Shown here one piece after another: positions 22,333 to 30,204 of a stretch of DNA of 34,082 nucleotides. The translations under genes and the position numbers were made by a program. The stretch lies in IMG/VR virus record IMGVR_UViG_3300010885_001572, positions 1-34,082 of that record; one strand, given 5' to 3'. The notes below the pieces were generated by a model, which was not told where the DNA came from, made no database searches, and was given only the letters and a program-made list of their open reading frames with translations. The DNA is from a virus. Every line of letters starts with the position of its first letter. Within the stretch, counting starts at the first letter, position 1.

Positions 22333-23342
22333 TGAGTGTCCCGCAGCAGTTATCCGGCTTTAACAATCAGATACCGCCAAGATATGCGATCAAAAGCATA
22401 ACGCGAGCGTATCGGATTACTGGTGCGGATTACGGCCAGATTCTCAATTGCACTGGAACAACTTCTTATACGCTTTCAACTGCTCCCGCTGCGTCTGTTG
22501 GTGCTGGGTTCAATTGCTGGATATGGAATTTGTCTGGGTCCTCTACGTTTGCCCTAACCATTGACCCCAATGGCAGTGAAACCATTGATGGGAACGCAAC
22601 ACTCATATTGCGTGTTGGTGAAGGAACGCAAATCGTATCCAATGGGCTAAATTGGCAAACCATTGCCAAAAAAACTATGAGATATTATTCGGAAAACGCG
22701 GTGGCTAACGAAGCTCCAACGGCTTCGGGGTTGGATTCAGTTTCAATTGGAAGGCTTTCTACTGCAAGCGGTAACAGTTCTACCTCTTTTGGTGGATATA
22801 GTTCTATAGCGTCTGGAAATTATTCAACAGCTATTGGGCGTTATTCGTCTGCTACTGGCGATAATTCAATGTCATTTAATGGGTTTGGGTATGCAAGAGA
22901 AGTAAATAAATATGGTTATGGTGGCGGGGCTGGGAATACAGGGTTGCAAACAGGTTTGTTGATGTTGTGCCAATTGACTGCGGATGCAACACCTATAATT
23001 TTGACATCCGATCTTGGTGTTGCGGGGACTACTAATCAATTGGTGTTGCAAGATGCTACTGCTTTTGCTTTTAGCATACTCGCTGTTGCCAGACAAAAAT
23101 CAGCAAATGGGACCGCATCAGCGGCGTGGAAAATTGAAGGATTAATTCGGCGCGAAACAGGCGCAGCGACAACGGTTCTTGTTGCATCCACAACAACCGC
23201 AATTAGTAATGTGCCGGGGTGGACTTTGGCTGTATCGGCAGACACGACGAATGGGTGTCTTGCAATCACTGCCACTGGCGCTGCCGCGACAAACATATAT
23301 TGGAATGCTGCCGCCACCACAACTGAAGTCACTTACGCATAA
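22332..23342 (+). CDS. Fibre protein with YadA-like head repeats (336 aa)
   Basis: Residues 1-115 form an attachment-like beta domain (YRITGADYGQILNCTGTTSY, LTIDPNGSETIDGNATLILR), close to the N-termini of other phage fibres. Residues about 134-184 contain 14-residue repeats of the form S(V/T)SIGRLSTASGNS, SFGGYSSIASGN, AIGRYSSATGD, as in the head domain of YadA and the Hep_Hag family of trimeric adhesins. The last 140 residues are a beta domain. YadA heads form trimeric beta-rolls, so this fibre is probably a trimer with its beta-roll exposed. The DNA is AT-richer than the head genes. It is coupled to the previous gene by TAATG. Confidence 0.75.
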   Translation: MSVPQQLSGFNNQIPPRYAIKSITRAYRITGADYGQILNCTGTTSYTLSTAPAASVGAGFNCWIWNLSGSSTFALTIDPNGSETIDGNATLILRVGEGTQIVSNGLNWQTIAKKTMRYYSENAVANEAPTASGLDSVSIGRLSTASGNSSTSFGGYSSIASGNYSTAIGRYSSATGDNSMSFNGFGYAREVNKYGYGGGAGNTGLQTGLLMLCQLTADATPIILTSDLGVAGTTNQLVLQDATAFAFSILAVARQKSANGTASAAWKIEGLIRRETGAATTVLVASTTTAISNVPGWTLAVSADTTNGCLAITATGAAATNIYWNAAATTTEVTYA

Positions 23343-23350
23343 GGTGCATC

Positions 23351-23650
23351 ATGGCCATACAGCTTGACATTCCGCAGACCCAATACGGTATCTCCTTCTC
23401 GGAGGCATATTTTCGTATTGTTAATGTTCACATTATGCGAACGGCAAACATCAATTTTCACTTCAATGTGATTGTTGATCTTGCAGCATATGCCACAAAT
23501 CCGCAGAGTGAACCTCTTCGTGAAGTGGACGTGCGCCGCTATCAGTGTCCGCTTGAGGAAATTGAAGTCCAATCCGGCGACAACTTTTTGGCGCGCTGTT
23601 ACGAGTGGGTAATGGCGCAGCCGGACATGGTTGGGGCGGTGGCAGTTTAA
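23351..23650 (+). CDS. Small hypothetical protein (99 aa)
   Basis: The protein begins MAIQLDIPQTQYGISFSEAY. It has hydrophobic strands (NINFHFNVIVDLAAYAT), a Cys-containing loop (RRYQCPLEEIEVQSG) and a C-terminal NFLARCYEWVMAQPDMVGAV. AAGGTG lies before the ATG. It starts eight bases after the YadA-like fibre gene, and genes with the same opening follow fibre genes in related phages as far as I recall. It could be a fibre-folding or attachment protein. I see no signal or membrane segment and no enzyme motif. Function unknown. Confidence 0.7.
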   Translation: MAIQLDIPQTQYGISFSEAYFRIVNVHIMRTANINFHFNVIVDLAAYATNPQSEPLREVDVRRYQCPLEEIEVQSGDNFLARCYEWVMAQPDMVGAVAV

Positions 23651-23679
23651 TCTTCACAAATGGTTTTGAGGGGGAAGCC

Positions 23680-24759
23680 ATGAAAATATGCGTTTACGCA
23701 ATCAGCAAGAATGAAGAAATGTTCGTTGAGAGGTTCTGCGAAGCGGCAAAGGACGCCGACCTGATCCTCATTGCAGATACGGGGTCAACAGATGCAACAG
23801 TTGCTAGGGCGCAAGAATGTGGAGCAAGAGTCCACAATATTTTCATATCTCCTTGGCGCTTCGATCATGCTCGGAATGCTGTTCTGGCCGCTATTCCTAG
23901 TGATGTTGATGTTTGTATTAGCCTTGATCTAGACGAGGTTTTGCAACCCGGTTGGCGTGAGGAAATTGAACGTGTCTGGACCCCAGAAACAACCCGGCTC
24001 CGTTATATGTTTGATTGGGGCTGCGGAATTGCGTTCTACTACGAAAAAATCCATGCCAGAAAAGGATACTTCTGGCACCATCCCTGCCACGAGTATCCCG
24101 TACCGGACGGCAGAATTACTGAAGTTTGGGCGCAGACCGACATGCTCCTTGCCGTCCATAAGCCAGACCCGACCAAAAGCCGTGGGCAGTACATGGACCT
24201 TCTGGAGCTTTCCGTAAAAGAGGACCCGCAATGCCCGCGCAATGCCTTTTATTATGCCCGCGAATTGAGCTTCAACGCTCGTTGGCAAGAAGCTGTGGAT
24301 GCTTGCAAAAGCTATTTGGCGTTGCCCCGCGCCACATGGATGAACGAGCGGTGCTATGCCTACCGGGTCATGGGGCGTTGTTACAACGAAATTGGGGACC
24401 TGACAGAAGCTGAAAAGGCATTTCATGCCGCAGCGGGTGAAGCCCCCAACACAAGGGAGCCTTGGTGCGAACTTGCGATGCTTATGTATCGCCAATGCCG
24501 ATGGGCTGAGTGTTTTGCCTATGCAATGCGCGCCCTTCAAATCACCGACAGGGAAATGGTCTACACCGTCGATCCAGAGGTCTGGGGTGCCCAGCCCCAT
24601 GATCTAGCCAGCATAGCCGCTTGGCATTTGGGCCTAAATTCGGTATCTGTTGAACAGGCAAAATTGGCGGTGGAAAAAGCTCCCGACGATGACCGGCTGC
24701 TTCAAAACCTTAGATTTGTGATGGGCGACCTTGAAAAACTAGAGACAGAGGCCGCATAA
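23680..24759 (+). CDS. GT2-type glycosyltransferase with TPR-like C-terminus (359 aa)
   Basis: The N-terminal 90 residues are a GT-A fold: CVYAISKNEEMFVERF, DTGSTD (33-38) and SLDLDEVL (81-88) with the DxD metal site. HPCHEYP lies near 140-146, a position typical of glycosyltransferases of this branch. The C-terminal half has TPR-like helical pairs (RNAFYYARELSFNARWQEAV, CYRVMGRCYNEIGDLTEAEK type). It would transfer a sugar from a nucleotide-sugar to a protein or lipid; the acceptor is unknown. Phages may use such enzymes to modify their own virion proteins or the host surface. GAGGGGGAA precedes ATG 23680; the in-frame ATG at 23605 is inside the previous gene. The stop overlaps the next ATG. 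Confidence 0.85.
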   Translation: MKICVYAISKNEEMFVERFCEAAKDADLILIADTGSTDATVARAQECGARVHNIFISPWRFDHARNAVLAAIPSDVDVCISLDLDEVLQPGWREEIERVWTPETTRLRYMFDWGCGIAFYYEKIHARKGYFWHHPCHEYPVPDGRITEVWAQTDMLLAVHKPDPTKSRGQYMDLLELSVKEDPQCPRNAFYYARELSFNARWQEAVDACKSYLALPRATWMNERCYAYRVMGRCYNEIGDLTEAEKAFHAAAGEAPNTREPWCELAMLMYRQCRWAECFAYAMRALQITDREMVYTVDPEVWGAQPHDLASIAAWHLGLNSVSVEQAKLAVEKAPDDDRLLQNLRFVMGDLEKLETEAA

Positions 24760-24989
24760 TGGACCAGTCAACCATCAACGTGATTTTTGGGGCTTTTCTT
24801 GCGGTGGTGGGATGGTTCGCCCGTGTTATGTGGGAGGCCGTGCAGACACTCAAAGCCGATCTTCACCGTATTGAAATTGACATGCCCATAAATTACGTCC
24901 GAAAAGACGATCTTGACAAACGAATGGACCACATAGAAACGATGTTCCAGCGCATCTACGATAAATTAGACGGAAAGGCCGACAAATGA
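24759..24989 (+). CDS. Small membrane protein with coiled-coil tail (76 aa)
   Basis: Residues about 7-25 (NVIFGAFLAVVGWFARVMW) form a membrane helix and the rest is a charged coiled coil (KADLHRIEIDMPINYVRKDD, LDKRMDHIETMFQRIYDK). This layout matches small membrane proteins next to phage holins, such as spanin-like or holin-associated proteins, but there is no lipobox or spanin signature. The ATG overlaps the glycosyltransferase stop as TAATG and its stop overlaps the holin ATG, so it is part of the lysis block. Most likely it helps holin function or is an i-spanin substitute; neither can be shown from the sequence. Confidence 0.7.
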   Translation: MDQSTINVIFGAFLAVVGWFARVMWEAVQTLKADLHRIEIDMPINYVRKDDLDKRMDHIETMFQRIYDKLDGKADK

Positions 24990-25375
24990 GCTTTGGAATT
25001 GATGACGCCATTGCGGCGGGTATGAGGGTTCTTGATAAGTTTGTCCCGGACCCGGAAGCCAAGGCTAAGGCAGAAACGGCGTTGCGGGATAGTCTCTTGG
25101 CTTGGGATAAGGCTCAGAGCGATGTAAACGCCGTAGAAGCGGCAAACCCTAACGTGTTTGTGAGTGGCTGGCGTCCATTCATTGGATGGACATGCGGCTT
25201 GGCCTTGGCTTATCAGTATGTGGCTGCGCCCATTTTTGTCTGGCTTGCCCTATGTGCCGGTTTCCATCCTGCTGCACCACCCAAGCTGGATGATACTATG
25301 TGGCAGCTTGTTTTTGCGATGCTTGGCATGGGAGGGCTTCGCACACTTGAAAAGGTCAAGGGAGTTGCCCGGTGA
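24986..25375 (+). CDS. Holin of the GTA_holin_3TM type (129 aa)
   Basis: Holins pierce the cytoplasmic membrane at a set time and let the endolysin reach the wall. The features I recognise are VPDPEAKAKAETALRDSLL, a linker with VEAANPNVFVSGWRPFIGWT, then two hydrophobic segments (CGLALAYQYVAAPIFVWLAL and WQLVFAMLGMGGL). FVSGWRPFIGW is close to the family signature as I know it. An ATGA overlap joins it to the previous gene, and a GTGA overlap to the endolysin. The family was named from the gene transfer agent of Rhodobacter and is common in alphaproteobacterial phages. Confidence 0.85.
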   Translation: MSFGIDDAIAAGMRVLDKFVPDPEAKAKAETALRDSLLAWDKAQSDVNAVEAANPNVFVSGWRPFIGWTCGLALAYQYVAAPIFVWLALCAGFHPAAPPKLDDTMWQLVFAMLGMGGLRTLEKVKGVAR

Positions 25376-25881
25376 AAGAAAATTTTGACAAATGCTTTGC
25401 CCTCGTCCTTCAAAACGAAGGTGGCTATGTCAATAATCCCCACGATCCGGGCGGGCGTACAAATTTGGGCGTCACGCAACGCAATTGGGAAGTCTATCTA
25501 AACCGCAGCGTGACAGAAACCGAAATGCGGGCTTTGACGCCTGACAATGTAAAATCGTTCTACAAGGAACTATATTGGGACCGGATCAAAGGCGACCAAC
25601 TTCCTGCGGGTATTGATTACGCCGCCTTTGATTTGGCGGTCAACTCTGGCGTTTATAAAGCCGCAAGATACCTTCAGCAAATTGCTGGAGTTGTAGACGA
25701 TGGCATCATTGGCCCCAAGTCGATGGAAGCAATTCTTGCCTGCGATCCTGAGCAAACTGTTGACGCGCTCTGCGACATGCGCCTTGATTTTCTCAAACGC
25801 CTCCCAACCTTCAGCACGTTTGGCAAGGGCTGGAGCCATAGAGTTGCAGAGGTTAAGCTAAAGGCAATCAGTATGGCGTAA
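25372..25881 (+). CDS. Endolysin, GH108-type N-acetylmuramidase with peptidoglycan-binding domain
   Basis: It cuts the glycan backbone of peptidoglycan at the end of infection. The N-terminal glycosidase has LVLQNEGGYVNNPHDPGGRT (11-30) with the catalytic Glu at 16 in EGGYV, then TNLGVTQRNWEVY. The C-terminal part (GVVDDGIIGPKSMEAIL, about 95-112) matches the PG_binding_3 type, following DYAAFDLAVNSG. The GTG start overlaps the holin stop and no ATG is available nearby. There is no signal peptide, so it needs the holin for release, as the layout suggests. Length (169) is normal for this class. Confidence 0.9.
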   Translation: MKENFDKCFALVLQNEGGYVNNPHDPGGRTNLGVTQRNWEVYLNRSVTETEMRALTPDNVKSFYKELYWDRIKGDQLPAGIDYAAFDLAVNSGVYKAARYLQQIAGVVDDGIIGPKSMEAILACDPEQTVDALCDMRLDFLKRLPTFSTFGKGWSHRVAEVKLKAISMA

Positions 25882-25893
25882 ATGATTGAGCGG

Positions 25894-25902
25894 TGGTATA
25901 GT
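25894..25902 (+). promoter_or_regulatory. Possible extended -10 promoter
   Basis: TGGTATAGT at 25894-25902 fits the TGnTATAAT extended -10 pattern, in the 44-base gap after the endolysin. No good -35 is seen upstream. The same string occurs within the coding sequence near 29936, so it may be chance. A start here would reach the gene at 25926. Confidence 0.2.
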
Positions 25903-25925
25903 CGCGGCATCTTGGAGTTTCCGGC

Positions 25926-26663
25926 ATGACCACTGGTCTTTCGTATAACGGCACGGTTTCTGGGACAGCCAGCTACATTCAGCAGATTGCTGAACTGGCT
26001 GTGGTTGACCAGACTGACGCCAATTATCTCGCCATCATGCCCATGATGATTACATATGCGGAAAACCGCATGTATCGTGACATCGACTTTCTGTTCACCT
26101 CTACAGCAATTACGGGCTACTCTGTTTCTGCCGGTAGCCGCCAGATTACCATTCCAGATGGTGTTGTGGTTGTCAGTGAGCAAATCAATTTGATTACGCC
26201 ATCTGGTCAATCCAATCCTGACTCTGGAACCAGAACGCCGCTTTTGCCGACAACTAAGGAATATCTGGACGCTGTATATGGTTCCTCAACGGCGACTGGC
26301 ATTCCCCAATATTTTGCCCCGTTCAACGACAATCTTTTTCTGGTTGGCCCTTTTGCCAACCAGAACTATTTCGTTGAAATCGTTGGCACTTATCGCCCTG
26401 CCAGCCTATCCGCATCCAATTTGACAACCTTCATCAGCCTCTATCTTCCTGATGTGTTTATCATGGCGTCAATGATCTACATTTCCGCCTATCAACGAAA
26501 CTTTGGCAGGCAGAGCGACGATCCGGCAATGGCGCAGAGCTATGAAACTCAATACCAGACGCTCCTAAAAGGCGCAGTTGTTGAAGAAGCTCGCAAGAAG
26601 TTTGAGGCTTCTGGCTGGTCTTCGCAGTCCCCGTCGCCCGTTGCTTCGCCGTCAAGGGGGTAA
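25926..26663 (+). CDS. Head-tail adaptor-type protein (245 aa)
   Basis: The pattern SYIQQIAELAVVDQTDANYL, followed by FLFTSTAITGYSVSAGSRQI with beta strands, and then LPDVFIMASMIYISAYQRNF with a C-terminal helix, resembles connector or adaptor proteins near tail-tube genes in podoviruses. It starts with a helix, has a central beta barrel and a final helix ending near AVVEEARKKFEASGW. A TTGGAG site lies eight bases before the ATG. It ends three bases before the gp10-like gene, so it is probably part of the tail neck. I cannot say whether it replaces P22 gp4 or is extra; the 14974 protein is the better gp4 match. Confidence 0.65.
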   Translation: MTTGLSYNGTVSGTASYIQQIAELAVVDQTDANYLAIMPMMITYAENRMYRDIDFLFTSTAITGYSVSAGSRQITIPDGVVVVSEQINLITPSGQSNPDSGTRTPLLPTTKEYLDAVYGSSTATGIPQYFAPFNDNLFLVGPFANQNYFVEIVGTYRPASLSASNLTTFISLYLPDVFIMASMIYISAYQRNFGRQSDDPAMAQSYETQYQTLLKGAVVEEARKKFEASGWSSQSPSPVASPSRG

Positions 26664-26666
26664 AAC

Positions 26667-28778
26667 ATGCCCCATTCAGCCCTCAAGTTAATTCCCGGCG
26701 TTGATGTCAATAGGACGATGACGCTCAATGAGGCGGCTATCTCGTCTTGCGATTTTATTCGTTTTATTCCTGATAGACAGGGGCTTGGGCTCGTTCAAAA
26801 GTTGGGGGGATGGACGACCTATGGCGGGCCGTTTGATTCGTACATCCGTTGTCTTTGGGCGTGGGCGGCGACAGACAGCACCAACTATTTGGCGGTTGGA
26901 GCGGAAGCCTCACTGACTTATTTGAAGAGCAGTGGGGGAACTCCCGTTCCCATTACGCCCCGCACACTGACCAATAACCCAGCCGTAAGCATCACTAGTG
27001 GCGCAATTGGTAGCACAACTATCACGATTACCGATGCGACTGGTGGGGCAAGTAATATCACTGAATGGGATAGCGTCTATATCCAAACACCAATTTCAAT
27101 TGGTGGCCTCATTCTTTTTGGTGTTTATCCTTGTTCACCCGTGAGTAGCACCCAATACACGATCACACCCGTGGATGCTTTTGGAACACCAACACCCACA
27201 ACGACGACCGCCGCTGCCGCAATTGTCACTTTTACAACGGCTAATTTAAGCTCAAACGTGACCGTTAACTTGACCAATCATGGTTATGTTGCGGGAAGTA
27301 CGTTTCCAATTGTTGTATCCACGACAGTGGGCGGAATTACTCTTTTTGGAAATTATCTGGTCCAAAGCGCAACTACCAATGATTTCGTAATTACCGCAGC
27401 CAATACAGCTAGTTCAACAGTCGTGGCGCAAGCCATGAACGGCGGAAACGCCCGCTATGTCTATTACATTAGCCTTGGACCCGTGCCAGTTGGAACTGGC
27501 TATGGTGTTGGTGGGTACGGCGTGGGTGGATACGGAACTGGAACAACCAGTTCAGCACAACAAGGTACGACAATTACCACCACTGATTGGACCTTAGACA
27601 ATTGGGGTGAAATCCTCATATCTTGCCCGCTTAACGGCGCAATTTATGAATGGTCTCCACAAGCGTCATCAAGAACCTCTGCCATTATTCCAAATTCGCC
27701 AATTCTCAATTCGGGTATCGTTGTGGCCATGCCTCAACGGCAAATTATTGCATGGGGTTCAACTGATACCGGCATTCAAGACCCGCTTCTAATTCGGTGG
27801 TGCGATGTTGATAATTTCAACGTATGGACAGCAGATGTAACCAATCAAGCTGGTTCATATCGTATTCCTCGCGGTTCTAGGATTGTGCAAGCCATTCAGG
27901 CCGCGCAACAGACGCTTATCTGGACGGACTTGGGCGTATGGGCCATGCAATATGTTGGTCAGCCCTATGTCTATCAGTTTAACGAAATTGGCAGCGGTTG
28001 CGGTCTGATCGGTCGAAAAGCTGCTACTTCTATGAGCGGAATTGTCTATTGGATGGGCCAAAGCCAATTCTATATGCTTGCTGGAAGTGGCCCACAGCCG
28101 ATTACCTGTCCTGTGTGGGATGTGATCTTTCAGGATTTGGACCTCAACAATCTTGATAAAATTCGTGTGGCTCCGAACAGCCGATTTGGCGAAATTGCTT
28201 GGTATTATCCGGTCAAGGGAACCACTGAAATCAGTGGATATGTCAAATACAACATTGTTTTGCAACAGTGGGATTATGGGACATTAGCCCGCACGGCTTG
28301 GATCAATGAAAGCGTTCTTGGACCTCCAATAGGCGCTGGGATAGACAAATACATCTATCAACATGAAACTTCGCCCAATGCGGCCTACAATGGTCAAAAC
28401 AACCAACCCATGTTGTCCAATTTTCAAACTGGCTATTTCGTAATTGCCGAAGCCGATTTGAAAATGTTTGTCGATCAGGTTTGGCCTGATATGAAATGGG
28501 GTTATTATGGCGGAACAGCGAATGGCACAACTGTCTATCAAACACCCACAGCACAAGTTAAATTGAACTTCTATGTTGCTGATTATGCAGGACAATCTGA
28601 CATTACCGGAAATCCACCACTGAAATATGGGCCATACAACTTGACGCAATCTACGCAGTTTGTATCGCCTCGTTTCCGTGGCAGGCTAGTTTCAATTGCG
28701 ATTAACAGCAGTGATGTTGATAGCTTCTGGCGTATCGGAAACATACGTTATCGCGTTCAACCGGATGGGAAATTCTAA
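26667..28778 (+). CDS. Tail stabilisation protein, P22 gp10-like (703 aa)
   Basis: In P22, gp10 follows gp4 in closing the portal and holding the DNA. The N-terminal pattern CDFIRFIPDRQGLGLVQKLG and WTTYGGPFDSYIRCLWAWA, together with IQDPLLIRWCDVDNFNVWTA and IPRGSRIVQAIQAAQQTLIW, matches the repeated blade-like segments that I recall from gp10-type proteins. Compared with P22 gp10 (472 residues) it has a long beta-rich insertion at about 100-270, containing two tandem beta domains, and a Gly/Tyr-rich loop (YGVGGYGVGGYG). The fold is probably a beta-propeller. There is a weak ribosome site. TAATG couples it to the next gene. The call is fairly secure, with the insertion as the unusual part. 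Confidence 0.82.
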   Translation: MPHSALKLIPGVDVNRTMTLNEAAISSCDFIRFIPDRQGLGLVQKLGGWTTYGGPFDSYIRCLWAWAATDSTNYLAVGAEASLTYLKSSGGTPVPITPRTLTNNPAVSITSGAIGSTTITITDATGGASNITEWDSVYIQTPISIGGLILFGVYPCSPVSSTQYTITPVDAFGTPTPTTTTAAAAIVTFTTANLSSNVTVNLTNHGYVAGSTFPIVVSTTVGGITLFGNYLVQSATTNDFVITAANTASSTVVAQAMNGGNARYVYYISLGPVPVGTGYGVGGYGVGGYGTGTTSSAQQGTTITTTDWTLDNWGEILISCPLNGAIYEWSPQASSRTSAIIPNSPILNSGIVVAMPQRQIIAWGSTDTGIQDPLLIRWCDVDNFNVWTADVTNQAGSYRIPRGSRIVQAIQAAQQTLIWTDLGVWAMQYVGQPYVYQFNEIGSGCGLIGRKAATSMSGIVYWMGQSQFYMLAGSGPQPITCPVWDVIFQDLDLNNLDKIRVAPNSRFGEIAWYYPVKGTTEISGYVKYNIVLQQWDYGTLARTAWINESVLGPPIGAGIDKYIYQHETSPNAAYNGQNNQPMLSNFQTGYFVIAEADLKMFVDQVWPDMKWGYYGGTANGTTVYQTPTAQVKLNFYVADYAGQSDITGNPPLKYGPYNLTQSTQFVSPRFRGRLVSIAINSSDVDSFWRIGNIRYRVQPDGKF

Positions 28779-29131
28779 TGGCCGCATCCTTAGACGACAT
28801 CCTAACTACCCAAAAAAACGGCGTTATCGCCATCAATGGTCTGACGAAAGCGACACTGCGCACGTTAGGTTCTGTCACATCTGCAACTGTGACCGCTGAT
28901 ACGCTTGTTTTGAACGGGCCGGGCTATCTGGTCAGGTATTCTGTGTTGGTTGCTGGTGCGGCTGGCACAATTAATAATGCCAGTTCCATAGCCGCCGCCG
29001 CCGCAGGAAATGCGCTTTGCGCCACAGTGGCAACCGTTGGTGTCTTTGATGCGGGACTTGTCTTCACTAATGGTCTAGTTGTTAAGCCCGGAGCCGGGCA
29101 GTCCATAAACGTCACCTATGTAACGGGTTAA
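28778..29131 (+). CDS. Small beta-rich phage protein (117 aa)
   Basis: It opens MAASLDDILTTQKNGVIAIN and contains YLVRYSVLVAGAAGTINNAS, GNALCATVATVGV and VVKPGAGQSINVTYVTG, a pattern I recall from short proteins next to gp10-like genes in related phages. An N-terminal helix is followed by a beta sandwich of Ala/Val/Gly-rich strands. It begins in the stop of the gp10-like gene (TAATG) and so is coupled to it. A decoration or tail-knob role is possible. No name or enzyme activity is known to me. Confidence 0.75.
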   Translation: MAASLDDILTTQKNGVIAINGLTKATLRTLGSVTSATVTADTLVLNGPGYLVRYSVLVAGAAGTINNASSIAAAAAGNALCATVATVGVFDAGLVFTNGLVVKPGAGQSINVTYVTG

Positions 29132-29135
29132 CGCC

Positions 29136-29699
29136 ATGCCACTGACGCGCGGAAAATCTCAAAAGACAATCAGCCACAACATCAGTGAAATGATTGGGGC
29201 TGGGCATCCGCGCGATCAGGCAATTGCCGCCGCTCTCAACACGGCTCGCAAAACACGACCGCACAAAGCTTTTGGGGGGCATACGCCCGATTTTATGAAG
29301 CATCCTCCCGCTGGCGATATGCCCCTCCACGCCGGGCCGATCCATAGCCCTGTGTCTGGCCGCACAGATCATCTGCCCATGCACGTTGCCTCTGGTTCCT
29401 ATGTCATTCCCGCCGACATTATCTCGGCAATGGGCGAAGGCAACACTATGTCTGGTTTTAAGCAAATGAAACAGATACTTAGCGGCGCTGGTCCAATATC
29501 CCGCGCAGCCGGTGGCGCTGTCCCTGCTGTCCCCATTGTGGCAGCGGGCGGCGAATATGTTATAACTCCACACGAAGTTATGTGGGCGGGCGACGGCGAT
29601 CTTGATATGGGACACCGGGTTCTAGATGACTTCGTTACGGGTATGCGAGCAAAGACCATCAAAACTCTGAAGGCCCTGCCCGGCCCAAAGAAAAACTGA
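29136..29699 (+). CDS. Conserved phage protein with MPLTRGKSQ start (187 aa)
   Basis: The first 40 residues, MPLTRGKSQKTISHNISEMI followed by GAGHPRDQAIAAALNTAR, are a common opening in phage proteins of this type. Later, LPMHVASGSYVIPADIISAM and AAGGEYVITPHEVMWAGDG form an internal pair in which GSYVIPADII and GEYVITPHEV correspond. A helical tail (LDMGHRVLDDFVTGMRAKTI) ends it. The repeat pair suggests a duplicated small domain that binds something on a virion surface. No enzyme motif. It lies between gp10-like and acetyltransferase genes and may belong to the tail or the ejection machinery; this is inference. Confidence 0.75.
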   Translation: MPLTRGKSQKTISHNISEMIGAGHPRDQAIAAALNTARKTRPHKAFGGHTPDFMKHPPAGDMPLHAGPIHSPVSGRTDHLPMHVASGSYVIPADIISAMGEGNTMSGFKQMKQILSGAGPISRAAGGAVPAVPIVAAGGEYVITPHEVMWAGDGDLDMGHRVLDDFVTGMRAKTIKTLKALPGPKKN

Positions 29700-29711
29700 G
29701 AGGGGTAGAAC

Positions 29712-30203
29712 ATGAACGACGAACTGGTTATTCGTATTGGAACGCAGGACGACATTGATGAAATGATGGCGTTGGCCCTTCTGGCCTGCACCGAAAACGG
29801 TTTTGTAAACACAGATAAAAATAAGCTTCTAAATGAACTTTGGCAGGCTCTCAGCATGAATTATGGGCTGATCGGCATCATTGGCCGTGAAAACGGGCCA
29901 ATTGAAGGGGCCATCCTTTTAAGAATCGGCCCCATGTGGTATAGTCATGACATGGTGGTTGAAGAGAAGGCGATCTTCATCCACCCAGACCATCGCGGGG
30001 CGAAGGATGGCCGGGCGCGTAAACTAGTTGAATTTGCTAAGAAAACTGCCGATGAACTTGGCATTCCCTTGCTGATTGGGGTACTGTCAAACAAGCGGAC
30101 AGAAGGTAAGATCAAGCTTTATGAGCGACAGTTGGGCAAGCCAAGCGGTGCTTTCTTCCTATACGGCGCGAAGACTGGCGAACATCCTGTAACGGAGCAT
30201 TGA
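29712..30203 (+). CDS. GNAT-family N-acetyltransferase (163 aa)
   Basis: It transfers acetyl from acetyl-CoA to an amine. The acetyl-CoA-binding motif A is AIFIHPDHRGAKDGRARKLV (about 92-111), with the R/Q-x-x-G-x-G/A-like turn in RGAKDGRA, followed by the helix EFAKKTADELG and the strand LLIGVLSN. The final IKLYERQLG and GAFFLYG are typical of the family's C-terminal part. A GAGGGG site precedes the ATG. Genes of this type lie next to the giant ejection-type gene in many related phages. The substrate could be a host protein or small molecule, or a phage protein; unknown. Confidence 0.85.
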   Translation: MNDELVIRIGTQDDIDEMMALALLACTENGFVNTDKNKLLNELWQALSMNYGLIGIIGRENGPIEGAILLRIGPMWYSHDMVVEEKAIFIHPDHRGAKDGRARKLVEFAKKTADELGIPLLIGVLSNKRTEGKIKLYERQLGKPSGAFFLYGAKTGEHPVTEH

Positions 30204-30204
30204 T

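Noticed and set aside
29930-29945. TGTGGTATAGT near 29936 as a promoter
   Set aside because: It lies inside the acetyltransferase coding sequence and has no -35.
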